Origin: Flavobacteriales bacterium UBA1959
GTDB lineage: Bacteria > Bacteroidota > Bacteroidia > Flavobacteriales_D > Sanyastnellaceae
NCBI GenBank assembly: GCA_002336085.1
Contig: DDEH01000147.1
Location: forward strand, 12,067 to 17,671
Length of the DNA: 5,605 nucleotides
Direction of reading: 5' to 3'
This document shows positions 1-5,605 of the stretch, in pieces. Below the pieces are notes generated by a model. The model was not told where the DNA came from. It was given only the letters and a program-made list of their open reading frames with translations, and ran no database searches. The number at the start of each line of letters is the position of its first letter. Within the stretch, counting starts at the first letter, position 1. The position numbers and the translations under genes were made by a program.

Positions 1-1
1 G

Positions 2-1297
2 TACATCTTAGATGAACCAAGCATTGGACTTCATCAGCGGGACAACGAACGTCTCATCAAAAGCCTCAAAGCCCTCCGTGATGCGGGCAATTCCGTTATA
101 GTGATTGAGCATGACGAGGAAATGATGTTGCAAGCTGATCACCTCATCGACATTGGACCTGGAGCGGGAGTTCACGGCGGTGAAATTGTCGCAGAAGGCA
201 ATCCAAAAGTGCATCTTTCCTCCAGCAGTAATACGGCGCAGTACCTGAACGGTACGCGCAAAATCGAAATTCCTGCCAAACGAAGAAAGGGAAACCGAAA
301 AAGCATTCGTTTGACAGGAGCCACAGGGCACAACCTCAAAAATGTGACAGTCAAAATTCCCCTTGGCACATTTACCTGTGTAAGTGGACTCAGTGGAAGT
401 GGCAAAAGCAGCTTGATCAACCAGACTTTGTATCCTGCTCTTCACAATCACTATTATGAGGAGACGAAACTGCCATTGAATTTTCAAAAGGTGACAGGGT
501 TGCAGCACCTTGATAAAATCATCGGAATCAATCAAAGTCCCATTGGGAGAACGCCTCGATCCAACCCCGCTACCTATACTGGGGTGTTCAATGAAATCCG
601 AGCATTGTTTACGAAGTTGCCTGAAGCGGCAATCCGTGGATACAAACCAGGAAGATTCAGCTTCAATGTATCCGGAGGTCGTTGCGAGGAGTGCAAGGGA
701 GCTGGTGTTCGTACCATCGAAATGAATTTCTTGCCTGACGTTCACGTTACGTGTGAGACATGCAAGGGAAAACGCTACAACAGAGAGACCCTTGAAGTCC
801 GGTACCGTGGCAAATCCATCGCGGACGTTTTGGAAATGACCGTTGCTGATGCTGTGACATTTTTCGATGCATTTCCAAAACTCAAACGCATCACGAAAAC
901 GCTCCAAGATGTCGGTTTGGGCTACATCACATTGGGGCAGCAATCAACGACACTATCGGGCGGTGAAGCGCAACGGGTGAAACTCGCAACAGAGCTAGCT
1001 AGAGTGAGCACTGGAAGTACGCTCTACTTGTTGGATGAACCAACAACAGGACTGCACTTTCAAGACATTCAAATGCTCATCAATGTATTGCAAAGACTCG
1101 TAGATCAAGGCAACACCGTTCTGGTCATTGAGCACAATATGGATGTGATCAAAATTGCTGACTATCTCATCGATTTGGGGCCAGAAGGTGGTGAGCGCGG
1201 TGGAGAAATTGTTGCGGCCGGAACTCCCGAAGAAGTAGCAAAAAATGAAGCGAGTGCAACGGCACCTTTTTTAAGACCTATTTTGCGTTCCAATTAG
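2..1297 (+). CDS. uvrA: UvrA, excinuclease ABC subunit A (C-terminal part, 5' truncated by window edge)
   Basis: This is the C-terminal 431 residues of UvrA. The family is usually about 940 residues, so roughly the first 500 are missing off the left edge. UvrA dimers scan DNA for bulky lesions and load UvrB in nucleotide excision repair in the cytoplasm. The reading frame is open from base 2, and the first residues (YILDEPSIGLHQRDN) are the Walker B and following region of the first ABC ATPase, with its H-loop His at residue 37. The second ATPase is complete: Walker A GLSGSGKSS (residues 129-137, bases 386-412), signature LSGGEAQRV (318-326, bases 953-979), Walker B YLLDEP with Asp345, and H-loop IEH with His378. 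Between them lies the UvrA-specific block RSNPATYTGVFNEIR and a zinc finger C-x2-C-x19-C-x2-C (Cys228, 231, 251, 254; bases 683-763), matching the family's C-terminal zinc module. The GTG at 101 is an internal Val codon, not a start. No frameshift or lost catalytic residue is visible. Identification is essentially certain. Confidence 0.98.
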   Translation, partial: YILDEPSIGLHQRDNERLIKSLKALRDAGNSVIVIEHDEEMMLQADHLIDIGPGAGVHGGEIVAEGNPKVHLSSSSNTAQYLNGTRKIEIPAKRRKGNRKSIRLTGATGHNLKNVTVKIPLGTFTCVSGLSGSGKSSLINQTLYPALHNHYYEETKLPLNFQKVTGLQHLDKIIGINQSPIGRTPRSNPATYTGVFNEIRALFTKLPEAAIRGYKPGRFSFNVSGGRCEECKGAGVRTIEMNFLPDVHVTCETCKGKRYNRETLEVRYRGKSIADVLEMTVADAVTFFDAFPKLKRITKTLQDVGLGYITLGQQSTTLSGGEAQRVKLATELARVSTGSTLYLLDEPTTGLHFQDIQMLINVLQRLVDQGNTVLVIEHNMDVIKIADYLIDLGPEGGERGGEIVAAGTPEEVAKNEASATAPFLRPILRSN

Positions 1298-1300
1298 ATG

Positions 1301-1304
1301 AGGA
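1301..1304 (+). promoter_or_regulatory. Ribosome binding site of the LOG-family gene
   Basis: AGGA (within GATGAGGAAC) lies 7 bases before the ATG at 1312, in the 14-base gap after the uvrA stop. The position and spacing suit a Shine-Dalgarno sequence and support 1312 as the start. It also implies independent ribosome loading on a shared uvrA-LOG transcript, since there is no room for a promoter in the gap itself. Shine-Dalgarno use is often weak in Bacteroidota, so the functional weight of this site is inferred. Confidence 0.6.
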
Positions 1305-1311
1305 ACTAGCA

Positions 1312-2001
1312 ATGAAAAAAGGATTAAAGCAACGCGACTGGAATGAGATCAAAACCAATGATAGTTGGACGATCTTCAAAATCATGGGCGAATTTGTTCA
1401 AGGATTCGAAACACTGCAGCGCATCGGTCCATGCATCAGTATTTATGGTTCGGCTCGCATGGCAGAGGATTCTCCCGTCTACAATCAATCCCGCGAAGTT
1501 GCACGGCAACTGAGTGAACGCGGTTACGGGGTCATCACTGGAGGAGGTCCGGGCGTAATGGAGGCTGGAAATCGAGGCGCGCATGACGCCGGTGGCACTT
1601 CGGTAGGACTCAATATTGAGCTCCCTTTCGAACAGCATAATAATCCGTACATAGATCCCGATAAGAGCATCGACTTTGACTACTTCTTTGTGAGGAAGGT
1701 GATGTTTGTGAAATACTCGCAAGGTTTCGTAGTGATGCCTGGAGGATTTGGAACACTCGATGAACTTTTTGAAGCGCTAACATTGGTTCAAACTTCTAAA
1801 GTTGAACCTGTGCCGGTAATCCTTTTCGATTCGAAATTTTGGGCGGGAATGGTCGATTGGATGAGAACCACTCTTGCGGCAGAGTACAAAACAATTAGCC
1901 CAGGTGACCCCGAGTTATTCCACCTAGTGGACACCGCAGAAGAAGTGGTCAGCGTTATCGACGAATTCTACTCCAAGTCATTGCTCCGTCCAAACTTCTA
2001 G
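1312..2001 (+). CDS. LOG-family (TIGR00730) Rossmann-fold nucleotide phosphoribohydrolase-like protein
   Basis: This is a complete 229-residue cytoplasmic protein of the LOG family, once widely mis-annotated as 'lysine decarboxylase'. Characterised members cleave the N-glycosidic bond of nucleoside 5'-monophosphates (cytokinin riboside monophosphates, or ordinary AMP/GMP-type substrates), releasing the base and ribose 5-phosphate. Visible motifs in order are GSAR (residues 46-49), the phosphate/nucleotide-binding loop GGGPGVMEAGNRGA (77-90), GLNIELPFEQ (99-108), FFVRKVMF (125-132) with the conserved Arg128, and the family hallmark PGGFGTLDE (143-151), whose final Glu is the expected catalytic residue. 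The N-terminal segment (TNDSWTIFKIMGEFVQGFE) marks the longer bacterial subgroup rather than the short plant-like LOGs of about 190 residues. The start is supported by AGGA seven bases upstream. The gene follows uvrA by 14 bases in the same direction, so cotranscription is likely, and its stop faces that of a convergent gene 12 bases away. Family assignment is firm; the true substrate, and any role in cytokinin-like chemistry, cannot be read from the sequence. Confidence 0.93.
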   Translation: MKKGLKQRDWNEIKTNDSWTIFKIMGEFVQGFETLQRIGPCISIYGSARMAEDSPVYNQSREVARQLSERGYGVITGGGPGVMEAGNRGAHDAGGTSVGLNIELPFEQHNNPYIDPDKSIDFDYFFVRKVMFVKYSQGFVVMPGGFGTLDELFEALTLVQTSKVEPVPVILFDSKFWAGMVDWMRTTLAAEYKTISPGDPELFHLVDTAEEVVSVIDEFYSKSLLRPNF

Positions 2002-2013
2002 ATACCGCCACAA

Positions 2014-5000
2014 CTAGTTTTTAATAAATGGAAGCGCATGGCGCTGTCCATCTTTTAGAAATTCCAGTACATACATGCCCATTGGCCACGCAGACACATC
2101 AAGTGTTTGAGTCTGTGCAGTGCCCCACTGCCATTCATAAATTAAACGGCCGGCGCAATCACGTGCTTGGCATGTAGTTCCAAGCGGGTTGATGTGCCGA
2201 ACCTCTATGCTGACTTGCTCATCTGCCGGATTGGGGTACAGCTTCCAATTCGCGTCAACCAAGGACTCTTCCAAGGCCATGACCGGCTCGAAACCAATCG
2301 TGAAAACACCTGACTCTGGAAAATCAATCGATGTTGACCAATATTCGCCTTGGTTTTGCAAAGGATAAAACACAGGCGAGTTGCTCACATCAAATGCCTC
2401 TCCCTCAGCGACAATGAGACCAATGGACCCAGAGGCAAAAAGTTCAGCCGCATTCGCATCCTCAATCTTGAACTCAACCGTACCGAGGTCCCCCAATTCT
2501 TCAATAGCCCATATTCGTGCCAAACGCTCGGATTGGAATGGATACGCTTGAACCACTGCCATTGCGCCACCATCGTGACCCCAAAAGAGGTACTCATCAT
2601 CTTCCATTTGCGAAGGGTTGCTTATGCGCACAACACCTGTTCCTTGCGCATCGTCGTGCAAGTCCCATTCGCTTTCTCGGCCAATCCCTGCAACGTCCAT
2701 CGGGTACAAATCCCGGAAATACATTTGGGCATTGCCCATTCCTATGGCATAACGGGATCCAACATAATTGCTAACGATTTTACGATGGGATTCAAAAAGT
2801 TTGCGGTTGTAAATGAAGTGTTCGGCAATCATGCCCTCGCCATACCGGTCATCAAAATCCCAACCATAACGAACTTCAACTAAATCTGTATTGGATCGAG
2901 TACCAATATTACTTCCCGGAAAGGGCAAACGCATGTCATTGATAATCGTATAAAACTGCTGATCCCAATCAGACTGGTCGTAAATCACACCGTAGAACTG
3001 TGGCAGCGATGCATCGACAATCCATACGGGTGTGGCTTCTGCATAGTTCCCATCCTCATCAATAACAACAGACTGATACGAGCTTTGATTTTTCCAAGGG
3101 TGCAATATGAAGCCATTGGACTCTCGAGCGCTCGCAATCCAACCATGATCATTCCAAGCATTATCTGCGCCGCGAACCACACTGAATGCGGATAAGCTTC
3201 GGGACAATTCAACGGCTGGTGCGACCACACAATCATCCTCACCATCAAACGCAACAGCAGGGTGACCATTGATGCCGTCCATGATTTGCAGTGGCCCTGC
3301 CTCAGCATCGTTTTGAAAAGCAGAGACAAAATTGCCTGAGGACATGTCACGCCATTCGGCAATGGAGAAAGAACCCGAGACCGGACTTCCCTGTGCATTG
3401 TAAAGCCCTCGATCAGCACGCAACCAAATAGCCATATCTGATTCATTTCCTACACCGCCAGGACCAAAAGGCCCGAAATTATCAGGGGCTGGATGATAGA
3501 CAAGTTGCAAGGTGTCTGATGCCAAATTCTCTAAGACAAAACCACCTACCTCAGTGGCAGATCCTTCGGGAATATTGATTTTAATTGGGCCAAATGCTTC
3601 AGGGACAATCGTGATAACGTAGTCCAATCCAGACGCCTCTAAAGAGGCAACCGTGGCATTTTCAATGGTGATGCCTTCAATCGACAGTCCTTCCATTTCC
3701 ACATTTTGGAGGTTCCTTCGAAAAGAGAGTTCAATCTGGGCAGTACCATATATGGCGGTCTCCTGGGTACTAGAATTCAAATAGGCCAGAGGCGGAAAAC
3801 CTGTGCTTTCTCCATATACATCGGTTTCCCACATCCCTCGACCGTAAGTACCTGCGCGCAAGCGCTGCGGATCACTCACATTGGTTCCGGGGTACAACTC
3901 TAATTCTGTCACTCGAACAGAAGGAGGCAACCCGCTTGAGAAATTCGTCCAAATCGAATCCTCAACATGCCAGTGGAAGACGCCCATGTCGGAACCTGCA
4001 TACAAAGCATCCGTACCAGTCGTATCGTAAACAATGGAATTGATGGGCAAACCCGAAAGTTCTCCCTCCAACTCCTCCCAGCTGTAACCCAAATCATTCG
4101 ACTGCCAAACCTTCTTTGCAAACGAAATAAAGACGGTACTATCCTCACCTGAAACCGTCTCAATCGAAAGAACGGGATTGGAACTTAGCGGCAAATCGCT
4201 ACTGAGATCAATCCAAACGACACTGTCTGCCTCAGCCAGTGCATTGTCGCATCGAAAAAGCTTCCTGTTGGACTTGGCCGCAAAAATAATGTTCTCATTG
4301 TATCTGTGCCTGTGCACAACGCGCATGGTATTGGCATCGGAACCACCAAGTTCCGAACTGAGTTTTTCCCAAACAATGCTATCGCGCACCGCATGCTTGA
4401 CATTTGTCGATCGCCAAATATTGAGCAAGCCTACAAACATTGTCTCAGAATCTTCGTTTGAAAGGGTGAACGGAGTAGACCATGCTCCACCCTCCGTTAT
4501 GCCCAAGTCACCATTGGATACGATGGTCTGAGATTGGATTCCTGGACCTGTGCGGTAAATCCTGCCGTATTGCGAACTTGAAAATAACCATTCGGGGTCA
4601 TTGGGGTCATAAATGCATTCAAAGCCATCTCCACCGCTGCCTCGCTCCCATTGAATGCCATCGAACAAATAGGTGCCATTGTCCTGGTATCCATTCATGG
4701 CATTGGTTCCGGCAAAAGGGCTCTGACCAATCTTGTAAATTTCGCCCGTGATAATTCCATGGCTGCGATCTTCCCATTGCTGATTGTCAGCGTAACGGTA
4801 GATTCCTCCGTCATTTGCCAACCAAATATCACCCGTATGGGGATTGGCCGTCAAATCGTGCTGATCCACGTGCAGGTAGCTGTCTTGAATGTCCAGCCAA
4901 GTAACACCTGCATCATCAGATCGCTTCATGCGAATGCCTCCCACATATACGCGATCAACCACCACAGGGTCTGCCTCTATACACAAGTCATACCAAGCTT

Positions 5001-5605
5001 GACCGCCTTCGCCATCACCCGCTGCGCTCCATCCCATAATATTCGGTGCATCGCTCATTTCCAAAAAATTCAATCCAGAATCAGTCGATTTGTAAAATGC
5101 ACGGTATTCATAAGTGCCCGTAGACAAGACATAGACATAATCAGGAGCGGCAGGTGTAACCGCGATGACCATTCTCGTGCTGGGTTCGATGCCATCATTG
5201 ATATACTCCCAATTTTCTCCTGCATCTTCACTGCGCCAAAAACGGCCACTTCCTGTGCAGTACAATATGTTCGCGTTCAAAGGATGCTGTACGATGTCCT
5301 TATAATTTTGGGCATTGTTGGAGACTTGATTCCAGCTCTGTCCACCGTCAGTAGTTTTAAAAATACCCCCACTTGTGCAAGCAACTACATGATCTTCTAA
5401 CTCGGGATGGACCCATAAGTCACCGACAACGTAGCCAGCAATGCCTTCATTGGCAAACTCCCAATTTTCGCCTCCATTCGTAGATTTCATGACCCCCATT
5501 CCCGGGCTATCCGAAGCATCACGGTCGCCAGTTCCCATATATACAACCGCAGGATTGGACGAAGAAAAGCCAATGCTACTCACGCCCAAAGTAGGGAAAT
5601 CGTCC
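2014..5605 (-). CDS. Large secreted multidomain protein: Asp-box beta-propeller, Ig-like, LamG-like and T9SS sorting domains (N-terminus beyond window)
   Basis: At least 1,196 residues are encoded. The frame stays open through the right edge, so the start and signal peptide are outside; the TTG at 5587-5589 is only an internal Leu, used here as residue 1. Residues 1 to about 590 form a sortilin/sialidase-like beta-propeller with six Asp boxes, a DQHDLTANP...NDGGIY segment (242-264), YQDNGT (301-306), and a closing TYGRGMWETD (581-590). Residues about 600-698 resemble a bacterial Ig-like domain. A Gly/Pro linker (FGPFGPGGVG) leads to a LamG/concanavalin-like domain (about 716-950) opening with AIWLRADRG and ending with IAEHFIYNRKLF...YVGSRYAIG. 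Residues about 956-1104 match a module often found after such domains in Bacteroidota (DVAGIGRE, LFWGHDGG, RIWAIEE). Residues 1114-1191 are a type A T9SS sorting domain (KLYPNPADEQ, MGMYVLEF). The protein should therefore cross the outer membrane by T9SS and be released or surface-anchored. No catalytic site is recognised; a binding, adhesion or sialidase/peptidase-associated role is possible but unproven. Confidence 0.93.
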   Translation of the reverse strand, partial: DDFPTLGVSSIGFSSSNPAVVYMGTGDRDASDSPGMGVMKSTNGGENWEFANEGIAGYVVGDLWVHPELEDHVVACTSGGIFKTTDGGQSWNQVSNNAQNYKDIVQHPLNANILYCTGSGRFWRSEDAGENWEYINDGIEPSTRMVIAVTPAAPDYVYVLSTGTYEYRAFYKSTDSGLNFLEMSDAPNIMGWSAAGDGEGGQAWYDLCIEADPVVVDRVYVGGIRMKRSDDAGVTWLDIQDSYLHVDQHDLTANPHTGDIWLANDGGIYRYADNQQWEDRSHGIITGEIYKIGQSPFAGTNAMNGYQDNGTYLFDGIQWERGSGGDGFECIYDPNDPEWLFSSSQYGRIYRTGPGIQSQTIVSNGDLGITEGGAWSTPFTLSNEDSETMFVGLLNIWRSTNVKHAVRDSIVWEKLSSELGGSDANTMRVVHRHRYNENIIFAAKSNRKLFRCDNALAEADSVVWIDLSSDLPLSSNPVLSIETVSGEDSTVFISFAKKVWQSNDLGYSWEELEGELSGLPINSIVYDTTGTDALYAGSDMGVFHWHVEDSIWTNFSSGLPPSVRVTELELYPGTNVSDPQRLRAGTYGRGMWETDVYGESTGFPPLAYLNSSTQETAIYGTAQIELSFRRNLQNVEMEGLSIEGITIENATVASLEASGLDYVITIVPEAFGPIKINIPEGSATEVGGFVLENLASDTLQLVYHPAPDNFGPFGPGGVGNESDMAIWLRADRGLYNAQGSPVSGSFSIAEWRDMSSGNFVSAFQNDAEAGPLQIMDGINGHPAVAFDGEDDCVVAPAVELSRSLSAFSVVRGADNAWNDHGWIASARESNGFILHPWKNQSSYQSVVIDEDGNYAEATPVWIVDASLPQFYGVIYDQSDWDQQFYTIINDMRLPFPGSNIGTRSNTDLVEVRYGWDFDDRYGEGMIAEHFIYNRKLFESHRKIVSNYVGSRYAIGMGNAQMYFRDLYPMDVAGIGRESEWDLHDDAQGTGVVRISNPSQMEDDEYLFWGHDGGAMAVVQAYPFQSERLARIWAIEELGDLGTVEFKIEDANAAELFASGSIGLIVAEGEAFDVSNSPVFYPLQNQGEYWSTSIDFPESGVFTIGFEPVMALEESLVDANWKLYPNPADEQVSIEVRHINPLGTTCQARDCAGRLIYEWQWGTAQTQTLDVSAWPMGMYVLEFLKDGQRHALPFIKN
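2017..2250 (-). other. T9SS type A C-terminal sorting domain within the large secreted protein
   Basis: The last 78 residues have the usual order of this signal: KLYPNPADEQVSIEV at the start, a central DCAGRLIYEW strand (in place of the common D-x-x-G-R/K form), DVSAWPMGMYVLEF, and a short final strand ending in the C-terminal KN. In the family this folded tail is recognised by the T9SS translocon and removed by the sortase-like PorU, often with attachment to anionic lipopolysaccharide. An unusual pair of cysteines (1140 and 1145) sits just before and within the central strand. The assignment rests on motif recognition and is strong. Confidence 0.92.
2278..3444 (-). other. LamG-like domain plus following 'GIGR' module within the large secreted protein
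   Basis: Bases 3444-2740 (residues 716-950) have the layout of a concanavalin-like jelly-roll: AIWLRADRG, AEWRDMSSGN, INGHPAVAFDGEDDCV, then the closing GEGMIAEHFIYNRKLF that typifies LamG-like domains of environmental Bacteroidota. Bases 2724-2278 (residues 956-1104) carry DVAGIGRE, EYLFWGHDGG and RIWAIEE, a module I recall as a common partner placed between such lectin-like domains and the sorting tail. Such domains commonly bind glycans or proteins, but no ligand can be inferred here. Confidence 0.75.
4078..5484 (-). repeat. Six Asp-box (BNR-type) motifs of the beta-propeller
   Basis: Protein-level repeats of the form S/T-x-D/N-x-G-x-x-W/F occur at 5484-5461 (STNGGENW), 5355-5332 (TTDGGQSW), 5232-5209 (SEDAGENW), 5088-5065 (STDSGLNF, with Phe for Trp), 4920-4897 (SDDAGVTW) and 4101-4078 (SNDLGYSW). 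The first five cluster in about 590 bases and the sixth stands alone about 800 bases further along the gene. Asp boxes sit at the turn between the third and fourth strand of propeller blades in sialidases, sortilins and related proteins. They are structural and do not by themselves imply enzyme activity. The repeats have diverged at DNA level and are not a recombination-prone tandem array. Confidence 0.88.

Noticed and set aside
8..943. A 311-codon open frame on the minus strand opposite uvrA
   Set aside because: It lies wholly antisense to an unmistakable UvrA coding sequence, and its translation shows no recognisable domain. It is a codon-bias shadow.
1298..1309. ATG immediately after the uvrA stop as an alternative start
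   Set aside because: It is out of frame with the LOG gene and reads only three codons (M-R-N) before a stop.
1998..2022. CTAG-loop-CTAG plus T-run as an intrinsic terminator
   Set aside because: The stem is only 4 bp, half A/T, with a 12-base loop, and cannot be extended. It is not listed as a terminator feature.
2350..2883. A 177-codon plus-strand open frame opposite the LamG-like/'GIGR' region
   Set aside because: The opposite strand encodes recognisable conserved modules. This frame has no family features and no evident ribosome binding site.
4651..5400. A 249-codon open frame on the plus strand opposite the large secreted protein
   Set aside because: The minus-strand frame here carries conserved Asp boxes and propeller motifs. 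The plus-strand translation shows no recognisable family pattern.
5587..5589. TTG as a start codon for the large minus-strand gene
   Set aside because: The frame continues upstream without a stop (DDFPT before the Leu), no signal peptide follows the TTG, and the sequence there already reads as propeller. The real start is beyond the window.
2014..5605. Annotation of the large protein as a sialidase or glycosyl hydrolase on the basis of its Asp boxes
   Set aside because: Asp boxes are structural, and I could not see the sialidase arginine triad or other catalytic set, so no enzymatic function was assigned.

Overview
The window looks like part of a chromosome of a Bacteroidota bacterium, most likely Flavobacteriales-like. 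The main reason is the minus-strand gene, which ends in a type IX secretion system (T9SS) type A sorting domain, a pathway confined to that phylum and close relatives. Its architecture (Asp-box beta-propeller, Ig-like domain, LamG-like module, 'GIGR' module, sorting tail) is also typical of that group. Genus or species cannot be named from this sequence.

Layout: positions 2-1297 (+) hold the C-terminal part of UvrA, the damage-recognition ATPase of nucleotide excision repair; its 5' half lies left of the window. Fourteen bases later, with its own ribosome binding site, comes a complete LOG-family (TIGR00730-type) nucleotide phosphoribohydrolase-like gene (1312-2001, +). The two are probably cotranscribed. 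Only 12 bases separate its stop from the stop of a very large convergent gene (2014-5605, -), which encodes a secreted, probably surface-anchored multidomain protein. Its N-terminus and signal peptide lie right of the window.

The window is almost entirely coding and has no gene-free stretch longer than about 15 bases. I see no RNA genes, insertion sequences, CRISPR arrays, convincing intrinsic terminators or promoters. Both uvrA and the large gene are cut by the window edges rather than visibly broken.

The genes do not form an obvious new system. uvrA plus the LOG gene is a housekeeping pair (DNA repair plus a nucleotide-cleaving enzyme), and the large gene is an independent secreted protein. 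The points most worth a second look are the composite architecture of the secreted protein, a set of non-canonical propeller blade motifs inside it, and the tight uvrA-LOG linkage.
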